In this document: positions 1 to 7,824 of the stretch, piece after piece
Layout: every line of letters starts with the position of its first letter
Position numbering within the stretch: position 1 is the first letter of the stretch
From: an uncultured Marvinbryantia sp.
Lineage (GTDB): Bacteria > Bacillota > Clostridia > Lachnospirales > Lachnospiraceae
Reading direction: 5' to 3'
Assembly (NCBI GenBank): GCA_934394985.1
Contig: CAKRRF010000054.1
Coordinates: 1 to 13,540 of the forward strand
DNA: 13,540 bases
The notes under the pieces: generated by a model
Databases searched by the model: none
Told to the model about the DNA's origin: nothing
Seen by the model: only the letters and a program-made list of their open reading frames with translations
Translations under genes and position numbers: made by a program

Positions 1-99
1 CTCAAGGCGCAAAAAATGAAAGAAGCAGAAGAACTCAAGGCGCAAAAAATGAAAGAAGCAGAAGAACTCAAGGCGCAGATAATAAAAGAGGCAGAAGAA
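1..99 (+). repeat. 33-bp in-frame tandem repeat, about 3 copies
   Basis: The unit runs from ctcaaggcgc to agcagaagaa. Copies 1-33 and 34-66 are identical, and 67-99 differs mainly in its middle (cagataataaaag in place of caaaaaatgaaag). The array continues past the left edge of the window, so total copy number is unknown. Since 33 is a multiple of three, copy number changes keep the frame. Confidence 0.85.
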
Positions 100-150
100 G
101 AAGCAAAAAGAATAAAAGAAGCAGCCTGCCTTTTCAGAGATGGTAAGTAA
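1..150 (+). CDS. 3' end of an unidentified coiled-coil repeat protein (5' end outside window)
   Basis: Frame 1 is open from the window edge to a TAA at 148-150, giving 49 residues. It is almost wholly built of an 11-residue repeat, LKAQKMKEAEE. Two copies are identical at DNA level (1-33 and 34-66), a third has diverged (67-99), and a degenerate Lys/Glu/Ala tail follows, ending in ACLFRDGK. Regular Leu/Met/Ile spacing in a charged Lys/Glu background suggests a long helix or hendecad coiled coil. A terminator lies 19 bases after the stop, which supports a real gene end. I do not recognise the family. The N-terminal part that would reveal the function is missing. It does not resemble the C-terminus of the BMP lipoprotein that often precedes the importer genes found downstream. 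Confidence 0.6.
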   Translation, partial: LKAQKMKEAEELKAQKMKEAEELKAQIIKEAEEEAKRIKEAACLFRDGK

Positions 151-168
151 CAAAAATGTAAAAGTTTC

Positions 169-204
169 ACAGGGCATCTGGCATTGTCGGATGCCCTGTT
201 TTAT
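169..204 (+). terminator. Rho-independent terminator after the repeat gene
   Basis: A perfect 10-bp inverted repeat (ACAGGGCATC at 169-178, GATGCCCTGT at 190-199) with an 11-nt loop is followed by a short T-rich tail (TTTTA). It lies 19 bases after the stop of the repeat gene. The tail is short, so some read-through is possible. Confidence 0.8.
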
Positions 205-212
205 GCTATACT
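184..212 (+). promoter_or_regulatory. Predicted sigma-A promoter for the ABC importer operon
   Basis: TTGTCG (184-189), a 17-nt spacer and TATACT (207-212) form a plausible vegetative promoter, with an extended -10 TG at 204-205. The -35 element sits in the loop and the spacer covers the 3' arm of the preceding terminator, so terminator and promoter are interleaved. A second similar string, TGCTATAGAT, follows at 213-222. Transcription would start near 219, leaving a leader of about 40 nt. I see no riboswitch-like fold in it. Confidence 0.5.
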
Positions 213-259
213 TGCTATAGATTTATGCGTAAAACATATATGGAAGGAGGCGGGAAAAA

Positions 260-1789
260 TTGGAAAATTATGCCATCGAGATGCTGAATATTACGAAATG
301 CTTTCCGGGCATTATTGCCAATGATAATATTACACTGCAGCTGAAAAAGGGAGAAATTCACGCACTGTTGGGAGAAAATGGTGCAGGAAAGTCCACACTG
401 ATGAGTGTATTATTTGGTCTGTATCAGCCGGAAGAGGGAGAAATTCGTAAAGATGGAAAAAAGGTTGAGATTAAGAACCCGAATGATGCCAATGATCTGG
501 GAATCGGAATGGTGCACCAGCATTTTAAGCTGGTGGAATGCTTCAGCGTTCTGGACAATATTATTCTTGGCGTAGAGACTACGAAGCATGGATTCCTGCA
601 GAAAGAAGAAGCAAGGAAAAAGGTCATGGCATTATCTGAAAAATATGGATTGCAGGTAGAGCCAGATGCCCTGATTGAAGATATTACGGTTGGTATGCAG
701 CAGAGAACAGAGATCCTGAAGATGTTATATCGTGATAATGAGATCCTGATATTTGATGAACCGACTGCAGTGCTGACACCGCAGGAGATTCAGGAACTGA
801 TGAAGATCATGAAGAGCCTGTCAGAAGAGGGAAAAAGCATTCTGTTTATCACTCATAAGCTCTCTGAGATTATGCAGGTGGCTGACCGTTGTACGGTGCT
901 TCGCAAAGGAAAATATGTAGGTACGGTAGAGACAAAGTCTACGACACCGGAAAAGCTGTCTGCCATGATGGTAGGACGTGATGTGAATTTTGCAGTAGAA
1001 AAGGAAGAATGCAAGCCGGGAGATGTGGTGCTGGATGTGCAGAATATGACGGTGGCATCAAAGCGTCATAAAAATAATGCGGTGAACAACGTATCGCTTC
1101 AGGTGCATCGGGGAGAAATCGTCTGTATTGCCGGTATTGACGGAAACGGTCAGACAGAGTTTGTGTACGGACTGACTGGACTGGAGCCGTTAAAAGAGGG
1201 AAAGATTACTCTGAATGGAGATGACATTACCCATGCATCCATCCGCAGCCGTTCTATGAAAGGTATGAGCCATATTCCGGAAGACCGTCACAAGCATGGT
1301 CTTGTACTGGATTACAGCCTGGAGTATAACATGGTACTTCAGAGATATTTCGAACCGGAATTTACCGGAAAGGGAGGATTTCTGAAAAAAGGAGCGATCC
1401 GTTCTTATGCAAAAAAACTGATTGATCAGTACGATGTACGTTCCGGACAGGGACCTGTGACGATTGCCAGATCAATGTCTGGTGGTAATCAGCAGAAGGC
1501 GATCATTGCCCGTGAGATTGACAAAAACCCAGAACTGTTGGTGGCAGTACAGCCAACCAGAGGACTGGATGTGGGAGCGATTGAGTATATTCACAGTCAG
1601 CTGGTGGCACAGCGAGATGCTGGAAAAGGAGTACTTCTGGTCAGCCTGGAGCTGGATGAGGTCATGAACGTATCTGACCGTATTCTGGTCATGTATGAAG
1701 GTGAAATCGTGGGAGAATTCGATCCGAAGAAAGTAACAGTAGAAGAACTGGGTCTGTATATGGCAGGCGCCAGAAGAAAGGAGGCCTAA
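260..1789 (+). CDS. Nucleoside-type ABC importer, ATP-binding protein (NupO/YufO family)
   Basis: This 509-residue protein has two fused ATPase domains that power uptake through the two permeases encoded next. Domain 1 is complete: Walker A GENGAGKST (38-46), Q-loop Q87, the family-typical signature VGMQQR (144-149) in place of LSGGQ, Walker B ILIFDEP with D166/E167, and switch H199. Domain 2 has a good signature (MSGGNQQK, 406-413) but a degenerate Walker A (GIDGNGQTE, 292-300) and Walker B with V430 and Q431 replacing Asp-Glu, as is usual in this COG3845 family, so probably only one site hydrolyses ATP. The start is TTG at 260, placed 9 nt after AAGGAGG (244-250); the ATG at 281 would lie far from that site. 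Family members import purine or other nucleosides (B. subtilis NupNOPQ). The substrate here is inferred. Confidence 0.9.
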   Translation: MENYAIEMLNITKCFPGIIANDNITLQLKKGEIHALLGENGAGKSTLMSVLFGLYQPEEGEIRKDGKKVEIKNPNDANDLGIGMVHQHFKLVECFSVLDNIILGVETTKHGFLQKEEARKKVMALSEKYGLQVEPDALIEDITVGMQQRTEILKMLYRDNEILIFDEPTAVLTPQEIQELMKIMKSLSEEGKSILFITHKLSEIMQVADRCTVLRKGKYVGTVETKSTTPEKLSAMMVGRDVNFAVEKEECKPGDVVLDVQNMTVASKRHKNNAVNNVSLQVHRGEIVCIAGIDGNGQTEFVYGLTGLEPLKEGKITLNGDDITHASIRSRSMKGMSHIPEDRHKHGLVLDYSLEYNMVLQRYFEPEFTGKGGFLKKGAIRSYAKKLIDQYDVRSGQGPVTIARSMSGGNQQKAIIAREIDKNPELLVAVQPTRGLDVGAIEYIHSQLVAQRDAGKGVLLVSLELDEVMNVSDRILVMYEGEIVGEFDPKKVTVEELGLYMAGARRKEA

Positions 1790-1792
1790 AGG

Positions 1793-2932
1793 ATGAATCA
1801 TGAAAAGAAGTCCAAAGAAAGCCTTTTGCGAAATGGAGCAGTACAGTCTCTGCTGGCATCTGTGATCTGTATTGTGATCGGACTGCTCATAGGATATATC
1901 GTATTGTTGCTGATTAATCCGGCAGGAGCAGGCGGAGCCATCGTGGCGATCTTGAAGAATTTTATGTATTATCCGTCTGCAGTAAAGGCAACACAGTATT
2001 TTGGAAGTACACTGGTGAAAGCGTGTCCGTTGCTGCTGTGTTCCCTGTCTGTATTATTTGCCTACAAGGTTGGGCTGTTTAATATCGGAGCGGCAGGACA
2101 GTATGTAGCAGGAGCAGGCGCATGCCTGTATTTTGCACTGGGATTTCATATGCCATGGTATGTATGCGTACTTGCCGCAGTAGTTGTGGCAGCAGCACTG
2201 GGAGCAATCTCCGGTATTCTGAAAGCATACTGTAATGTAAACGAAGTAATTTCCTGTATTATGTTGAACTGGATCTCATTGTATGTGGTAAATATGCTGT
2301 TATCTACAGTCAAAGATCCGTCCAGTCCGTATTCACTGGCACTTGGCTCAACCAATGCAGCCGCTATTTTGCCGACTCTTGGACTGGAAAAACTGTTTGC
2401 AAACAATAAATATGTATCGATTGCCCTTCCGTTATCTGTTGTGGCAGCCATTCTGGTATGGATGCTTCTGGAAAAAACAAAACTGGGGTATGAACTGAAG
2501 GCCACCGGACTGAATAAACAGGCTGCAAAGTATTGTGGTATGAAGGAAAAATACAATATCATACTGACTATGGTGATCGCAGGTGCACTGGCAGGCCTTG
2601 GAGCAGCGTTTTATTATCTGACAGGTGTGGAGCAGTGGGCTGTGACACAGACCAGTGTGCCTGGAATGGGATTTAATGGAATCGCAGCAGCATTCTTGGG
2701 AGGTCTGCATCCAATTGGAGCGATTTTTTCCTCTTATTTTATTCAGCATATTACCAGTGGCGGTGCCTACGTGGATAAATCTATGTACTGTGCACAGATT
2801 TCAGATTTTATTTCAGCACTGATTATTTACCTGTGCGGATTCGTATTTTTCTTCAAGCTGTGGATGAACCACAGACTGGATAAGAAAGCAGAAACCCGTG
2901 CAATGAAAGAAGAGAAGGGAGGCGAAGCATAA
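1793..2932 (+). CDS. Nucleoside-type ABC importer permease 1 (NupP/YufP family)
   Basis: This 379-residue integral membrane protein has many hydrophobic segments. The first is at about residues 15-42, and the last (LIIYLCGFVFFFKLW) is followed by a charged tail. The AYKVGLFNIGAAGQ stretch and the late FNGIAAAFLGG stretch are typical of BPD_transp_2 permeases of the COG4603 group. It should pair with the next permease to form the channel through which the substrate crosses the membrane. The ATG at 1793 lies three bases after the ATPase stop, and its ribosome site AAAGGAGG (1778-1784) is inside the end of the ATPase gene, so the two are likely translationally coupled. Length is normal for the family. 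Confidence 0.9.
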   Translation: MNHEKKSKESLLRNGAVQSLLASVICIVIGLLIGYIVLLLINPAGAGGAIVAILKNFMYYPSAVKATQYFGSTLVKACPLLLCSLSVLFAYKVGLFNIGAAGQYVAGAGACLYFALGFHMPWYVCVLAAVVVAAALGAISGILKAYCNVNEVISCIMLNWISLYVVNMLLSTVKDPSSPYSLALGSTNAAAILPTLGLEKLFANNKYVSIALPLSVVAAILVWMLLEKTKLGYELKATGLNKQAAKYCGMKEKYNIILTMVIAGALAGLGAAFYYLTGVEQWAVTQTSVPGMGFNGIAAAFLGGLHPIGAIFSSYFIQHITSGGAYVDKSMYCAQISDFISALIIYLCGFVFFFKLWMNHRLDKKAETRAMKEEKGGEA

Positions 2933-3873
2933 TGTTACTTTTAATTCAATATACATTAATATTTGCTTCCGTTTTGATTCTGGTAGCACTGGGAGGATGC
3001 TTTTCCGAACACAGTGGAGTCATCAATATCGGTCTGGAAGGCATCATGGTTATGGGCGCACTGGGAGGAGCATTGATGCTGAGAATGCTTTCACCGGATA
3101 CACCGGCGGTAGTGATTATTTTGCTGGTTATGCTGGCAAGCATCGTGTGCGGAATGATATATTCTCTCCTTCTTGCAGTGGCAGCGATTAATTTCAAGGC
3201 AGACCAGACGCTGGTAGGTACGGCTCTGAATCTGCTGGGTACGGCAGCGGCAGTCGTTGTAGTCAGAGCAATTAATATGGCAGCAGACCCGAATAATGTA
3301 TCTTCTACGGTTTCTTATATTGCTACAAAAAAAGCATTGCTGGTAAGAATCGGTGGATTTGAATTTAACTGGTTTATGCTGGTAGCATTGCTGGCGCTGA
3401 TCATTTCTTATGTGGTATTATATAAGACCAGATTCGGTCTGCGTCTTATGGCCTGCGGCGAACATCCTCAGGCAGCAGATTCCGTAGGTATCAATGTGCA
3501 GAAGATGCGTTATGCAGGGGTACTGATTTCTGGTCTGCTTGGGGGACTTGGCGGAATTGTATATATTACAGCCGGCGTAAGCGAGTGGAAGTTCGAAAAT
3601 GGTGTGGCAGGCTTTGGATTCCTGGCACTGGCAGTTATGATTTTTGGACAGTGGAAGCCGGTGAATATCGGTCTGGCAGCACTGCTGTTTGGACTGTTCC
3701 GCGCATTATCTAACGTATACACCGGATTTGGTGCACTGGTGGCACTGCATATCCCAAGTACTGTTTACAATATGCTGCCATATATTATTTCTCTGATCGT
3801 TCTGGCATTTACATCAAAGAAGTCCAGGGCACCGAAGGCAGAAGGTATCCCGTACGATAAGGGACAGAGATAA
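2932..3873 (+). CDS. Nucleoside-type ABC importer permease 2 (NupQ/YufQ family)
   Basis: This 313-residue, strongly hydrophobic permease is of the COG1079 group. The N-terminal SGVINIGLEGIMVMGALGG and the loop CGEHPQAADSVGIN are characteristic of these subunits. It forms the second half of the heterodimeric channel. Its ATG shares one base with the TAA of permease 1 (TAATG at 2930-2934), with AAGGGAGG at 2915-2922 as ribosome site, so the pair is tightly coupled. This is the last gene of the importer proper. A BMP-family lipoprotein, the usual extracellular receptor, is not present on either side within the window. Confidence 0.9.
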   Translation: MLLLIQYTLIFASVLILVALGGCFSEHSGVINIGLEGIMVMGALGGALMLRMLSPDTPAVVIILLVMLASIVCGMIYSLLLAVAAINFKADQTLVGTALNLLGTAAAVVVVRAINMAADPNNVSSTVSYIATKKALLVRIGGFEFNWFMLVALLALIISYVVLYKTRFGLRLMACGEHPQAADSVGINVQKMRYAGVLISGLLGGLGGIVYITAGVSEWKFENGVAGFGFLALAVMIFGQWKPVNIGLAALLFGLFRALSNVYTGFGALVALHIPSTVYNMLPYIISLIVLAFTSKKSRAPKAEGIPYDKGQR

Positions 3874-3978
3874 CAACATGAGTCCGTTGGTATGATGACA
3901 AAGGAGAACATCTGAATGTTTTGGCATCAGGCCAGCGGATTTTCATAGAGAGAAGCAGGAGAAAGGAGCATAAACAAT

Positions 3979-5346
3979 ATGAAATATGATATTATTATTG
4001 TGGGAGCAGGTCCGGGAGGAATTTTTTCTTCCTATGAATTGATAAAATTAAATCCGAATCTGAAGATTGGGGTATTTGAATCGGGATATTCTCTGGAAAA
4101 ACGTCATTGTCCGATTGATGGAGACAAGGTGAAAAACTGTATTAAATGTAAGACCTGTGCCATCATGAGTGGATTTGGAGGAGCTGGAGCATTTTCTGAT
4201 GGAAAATATAACATTACCAATGATTTTGGTGGTACGCTGTACGAATATATCGGCAGAAAAGAAGCCATGGATCTGATGAAGTATGTAGATGAAATCAACG
4301 TAACACATGGTGGAGAAGGAACGAAGATGTACTCTACAGCAGGAACCAGTCTGAAAAAAGTCTGTATGCAGAACAAGTTAAAGCTGCTGGATGCATCAGT
4401 GCGTCATTTGGGAACAGACATCAACTATGTGGTACTGGAAAATCTGTACGCAGAGTTAAAGGATAAAGTAGAATTTCATTTTCATACACCGGTCACCGGA
4501 GTGGAGGTCATTGATGGCGGCTATCGCGTAGTGACAGAAGAAGAAAGCTTTGACTGTGAAAAATGCATTATTTCCGTGGGAAGAAGCGGAAGTAAGTGGA
4601 TGGAGACCGTGTGCAGAGATCTGGACATTCCGACAAAATCCAATCGTGTGGATATCGGTGTCCGTGTAGAACTTCCAGCGGTGATTTTTTCAGATTTGAC
4701 AGACGAACTGTATGAAAGTAAAATTGTGTATCGTACCGAGAAGTTTGAGGATAATGTGCGTACCTTCTGTATGAATCCTTACGGAAGTGTGGTAAATGAA
4801 AATACAAACGGTATTGTTACAGTAAACGGACACAGCTTTGAAGATCCGGCAAAACGGACCGAAAATACCAATTTTGCCCTTCTTGTAGCGAAGCATTTTT
4901 CAGAACCATTTAAGGACAGCAACGGATATGGCGAAAGTATTGCCAGACTGTCGAATATGCTGGGTGGCGGCGTTATCGTGCAGAGATTTGGAGATCTGGT
5001 AAGAGGAAGACGCAGTAATGCTAAGAGGATCGAAGAGGGTATGGTGACACCGACACTGGCAGCCACACCAGGAGATTTGAGTCTGGTACTGCCAAAACGT
5101 ATTCTGGATGGTATTATCGAGATGATCTATGCGCTGGATAAGATTGCACCTGGTACTGCAAATGACGATACACTGCTTTATGGTGTGGAAGTAAAGTTCT
5201 ACAATATGGAAGTGGAACTGGATGAAAATCTGGAGAGCAGGCACAAAGGCCTGTATGTCATTGGCGACGGCAGTGGAGTGACGCATTCTCTGTCACATGC
5301 TTCTGCCAGTGGTGTGTATGTGGCAAGAAAGATCGTGAATGGGTAA
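3979..5346 (+). CDS. FAD-dependent dehydrogenase, COG2509 type
   Basis: This 455-residue protein opens with a Rossmann FAD-binding motif, GAGPGG (9-14), after a beta strand of the form DIIIV. A cysteine cluster follows (C44, C54, C57, C60, the last three as CxxCxxC), leading directly into GFGGAGAFSDGKYN (65-78), the hallmark of this family. The C-terminus carries the second flavin motif, LYVIGDGSGVTHSLSHASASG. No signal peptide or membrane helix is visible, so it is cytosolic. Members are annotated as uncharacterised FAD dehydrogenases and the substrate is unknown. The cysteines could hold an Fe-S cluster (inference). It starts at ATG 3979, 10 nt after GAAAGGAG (3961-3968). It lies 105 bases after the importer with no terminator between, so co-transcription is possible; no clear promoter is seen in that gap. 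Confidence 0.85.
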   Translation: MKYDIIIVGAGPGGIFSSYELIKLNPNLKIGVFESGYSLEKRHCPIDGDKVKNCIKCKTCAIMSGFGGAGAFSDGKYNITNDFGGTLYEYIGRKEAMDLMKYVDEINVTHGGEGTKMYSTAGTSLKKVCMQNKLKLLDASVRHLGTDINYVVLENLYAELKDKVEFHFHTPVTGVEVIDGGYRVVTEEESFDCEKCIISVGRSGSKWMETVCRDLDIPTKSNRVDIGVRVELPAVIFSDLTDELYESKIVYRTEKFEDNVRTFCMNPYGSVVNENTNGIVTVNGHSFEDPAKRTENTNFALLVAKHFSEPFKDSNGYGESIARLSNMLGGGVIVQRFGDLVRGRRSNAKRIEEGMVTPTLAATPGDLSLVLPKRILDGIIEMIYALDKIAPGTANDDTLLYGVEVKFYNMEVELDENLESRHKGLYVIGDGSGVTHSLSHASASGVYVARKIVNG

Positions 5347-5421
5347 AAACGGACGGAAAAAGAAGGAAACAGGCAGATAGTATGTAACTGAAAAAATAGT
5401 ACAGGAACGGGGGCTGCTTAT

Positions 5422-6189
5422 ATGACAGACGGAAGACCAAGGGTATTGATTATAGAAATAGCCGAAGAAAGACGGGCGGCATTAAAGGATATCCTTCGGG
5501 ATGGTTTTCAAATTCTGGAGGCAGAGAACGAAAGAGAAGCAGCAGAATTATTGGAAAAATATGGTGCAGATTTTTGTGCCATACTGCCAGATACCTATCA
5601 GGATATGACTGGGCAGAGTGAATTATATTCTGCTCAGCTGAAAAAGCTGGAGCGTGAAGCATCTCTGGATCCGCTAACCGGTCTGCTGAATCATGCAACG
5701 GCTCAGAAAAAAACGAAGCAGCGGCTGTACTGCAACAGGGAAAGTGAGTTTGCGTTTCTTATTTTCGATCTGGATTATTTTAAACTGGCCAATGATACTT
5801 ACGGACATCAGTTTGGAGATCAGGTGCTGATTTATATTGCCGGAAGACTGCGCAGTGTGCTGCGAAAAGACGATCTGGCAGTGCGTATTGGCGGAGATGA
5901 GTTCCTGATTGTGTTGGAGTATCATCAGGAGATTGAACCTGTGGTGGATCGTATTTTTCATATGCTCAGTGGAAGCTATGAGCATTTTCCGATTTCCCTC
6001 AGCATGGGAATCAGCACAACGAAAAATTGTGACAGAAAGTATGATGAGCTTTTCAAGCGGGCTGATAAGGCATTGTATACAGCAAAAAGAGGCGGAAGAG
6101 GCCGATATGTTTTTTACGATGATATGATGGAAGGAATGTTTTCTGTTTTATCACCGATTGAAAGCGTAGAAGGACGTAAAAAGGAGTAA
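5422..6189 (+). CDS. Diguanylate cyclase (GGDEF) with short receiver-like N-terminus
   Basis: It makes c-di-GMP from two GTP. Residues about 78-234 form a complete GGDEF domain: SLDPLTGLLN (81-90), FDLDYFKLANDTYGHQFGD (115-133), the active-site GGDEF (157-161) and an ending KRADKALYTAKRGGRGR. An intact product-inhibition site, RKDD (148-151), sits exactly five residues before GGDEF, so feedback control is expected. Residues 6-64 resemble the first half of a response-regulator receiver (RVLIIEIAEERRAALKDIL) but lack the usual Asp pair and a clear phospho-acceptor, and the domain is about half length. No membrane segment is seen. The start at ATG 5422 has only a weak GGGGG-type site (5409-5413). 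A cardiolipin synthase gene follows one base after the stop. Confidence 0.92.
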   Translation: MTDGRPRVLIIEIAEERRAALKDILRDGFQILEAENEREAAELLEKYGADFCAILPDTYQDMTGQSELYSAQLKKLEREASLDPLTGLLNHATAQKKTKQRLYCNRESEFAFLIFDLDYFKLANDTYGHQFGDQVLIYIAGRLRSVLRKDDLAVRIGGDEFLIVLEYHQEIEPVVDRIFHMLSGSYEHFPISLSMGISTTKNCDRKYDELFKRADKALYTAKRGGRGRYVFYDDMMEGMFSVLSPIESVEGRKKE

Positions 6190-6190
6190 T

Positions 6191-7750
6191 ATGAAGAACA
6201 GCAAGGGACAGACAAAGGAATCAGAAGAAAATACAAAAAACAGTGTCAAAAGACTCGTGATGGTGATCATCAGTATTTTGCTTCAGGTGGGGTGGATCAT
6301 TGGTCTGGCAGTAAAGCTGACCAATTACTATGCGGCTATTTCCACACTGGCAAGTGTGCTGGCATTACTGCTGGTTTTTCGAGTGTATGGACTGCAGATC
6401 AATTCTGCGTATAAAATATCCTGGATTATTCTGATTTTGCTGTTTCCAATCATGGGTGTGTGCCTGTATCTGATGTTTGGACGTACCGGTGCGCTGGGTG
6501 GAATGCGAAAATGGTTTGATAAAGTACATGCGGCTTATACACATTTGTTACCACAGGATGCGCAGATTGTGGATAAGTTGGAAACAGCGGATGGAACGCT
6601 GGCCAGACAGTCAGGATATCTGCGCAGGGGAGCCGGTTATCCGGTTTATCAGAATACGGATGTAGAGTTTTATGGAGATACGGTCCGTGCGCTGGAGGCT
6701 CAGAAAGCAGAGCTTCGGAAAGCCCAAAAGTTTATTTTTATGGAATATCATGCGATAGAAGATTCAGTGGCCTGGAAGGGAATCGAAGAGATTCTGGAAG
6801 AAAAGGCGGCAGCAGGAGTGGATGTCAGAGTCTTTTATGATGATATGGGAAGTATTGGGTTTATCAACCGAGATTTTATGGAAAAACTGAAGCGAAAAGG
6901 AATTCAGTGTAAAGTGTTCAATCCGTTGATCCCTGTTCTGAATGTATTTATGAACAATCGTGACCACCGGAAGATTACCGTCATCGATGGAAAAGTAGGA
7001 TTTACCGGAGGTTATAATCTGGCCAATGAGTATTTTAATCTGACACATCCTTACGGGGAATGGAAGGATTCTGGGGTAAAGCTGACCGGAGATGCTGTGC
7101 GAAGTCTGACATTGATTTTTCTGGAAATGTGGAATGCCAACCAGAAGGAACAGGAAGATCCGATTCCGTATTTGCTGAAGTCGGCATATCGTTCCGCCGA
7201 GGCAGGATTTGTTCAGCCCTATGCAGACAGCCCGCTGGATGGAGAACGTACCGGAGAGAATGTGTACCTTAATATGATCAAAGGCGCCAGAAAATATGTG
7301 TATATTACGACACCATATCTGATCATCAGCGATGAGATGCAGCGGACATTGATTCTGGCGGCGAAAAGTGGTGTAGACGTCAGAATTATTACTCCAGGTA
7401 TTCCGGATAAACCGCTGATCTACAAAGTAACCAGAAGCTATTATGCGGGACTGGCGGCAGAAGGGATTCGGATCTATGAGTATACGCCGGGCTTTATTCA
7501 TTCCAAGCAGATGGTGTGTGATGATGTAGCTGCTGTAGTGGGTACGATCAATCTGGATTTTCGCAGTCTGTATCTTCATTTTGAAAATGCGTGCTGGTTT
7601 GCGGGATGCAGAGCAGTAGCAGAGATAAGACACGATTTTGAAAAAATGTTCCCGATCTGCAGGGAAGTAACAGAGAAATACAGTCAGAAACGTTCGCTGA
7701 CCCTTCGTGGACTGGAATGTATTTTGCGGATGTTCAGTCCGTTAATGTAA
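6191..7750 (+). CDS. cls: Cardiolipin synthase
   Basis: This 519-residue membrane enzyme condenses phosphatidylglycerol into cardiolipin. The N-terminus has hydrophobic segments at about residues 22-42, 49-65 and 77-96 (PLD nuclease N-terminal type), ending in a typical MFGRTG. Both phospholipase D HKD motifs are intact: H259-R-K261 with D266, followed by GFTGGYNLANEYF, and H437-S-K439 with D444, followed by VGTINLDFRSL. Length and layout are normal for bacterial Cls. The ATG at 6191 follows AAAAAGGAG (6178-6186), which lies inside the end of the diguanylate cyclase gene, so translation of the two genes is probably coupled. A strong terminator follows. Confidence 0.93.
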   Translation: MKNSKGQTKESEENTKNSVKRLVMVIISILLQVGWIIGLAVKLTNYYAAISTLASVLALLLVFRVYGLQINSAYKISWIILILLFPIMGVCLYLMFGRTGALGGMRKWFDKVHAAYTHLLPQDAQIVDKLETADGTLARQSGYLRRGAGYPVYQNTDVEFYGDTVRALEAQKAELRKAQKFIFMEYHAIEDSVAWKGIEEILEEKAAAGVDVRVFYDDMGSIGFINRDFMEKLKRKGIQCKVFNPLIPVLNVFMNNRDHRKITVIDGKVGFTGGYNLANEYFNLTHPYGEWKDSGVKLTGDAVRSLTLIFLEMWNANQKEQEDPIPYLLKSAYRSAEAGFVQPYADSPLDGERTGENVYLNMIKGARKYVYITTPYLIISDEMQRTLILAAKSGVDVRIITPGIPDKPLIYKVTRSYYAGLAAEGIRIYEYTPGFIHSKQMVCDDVAAVVGTINLDFRSLYLHFENACWFAGCRAVAEIRHDFEKMFPICREVTEKYSQKRSLTLRGLECILRMFSPLM

Positions 7751-7759
7751 GACCATATG

Positions 7760-7801
7760 AAAAGGAGTCATTCTGAAACATAATCAGAATGGCTCCTTTT
7801 T
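7760..7801. terminator. Bidirectional terminator between convergent genes
   Basis: A 17-bp stem (7760-7776 with 7784-7800; one position is a G-U pair in the plus-strand RNA) has a 7-nt loop and is flanked by A-run and T-run on both sides. It lies 9 bases after the cardiolipin synthase stop and about 24 bases beyond the stop of the minus-strand ATPase, so it can end both transcripts. Confidence 0.9.
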
Positions 7802-7824
7802 GCAATGATCAATCTTATCAGACT

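Noticed and set aside
3907..3922. AACAT-ctga-ATGTT hairpin followed by TTTT after the importer operon
   Set aside because: A 5-bp AT-rich stem is too weak to call a terminator, so the importer and FAD dehydrogenase genes may be co-transcribed.
6764..7633. Minus-strand 289-codon frame inside the cardiolipin synthase gene
   Set aside because: It is antisense to a well-supported gene with intact catalytic motifs, and its translation resembles no family and has no clear ribosome site.
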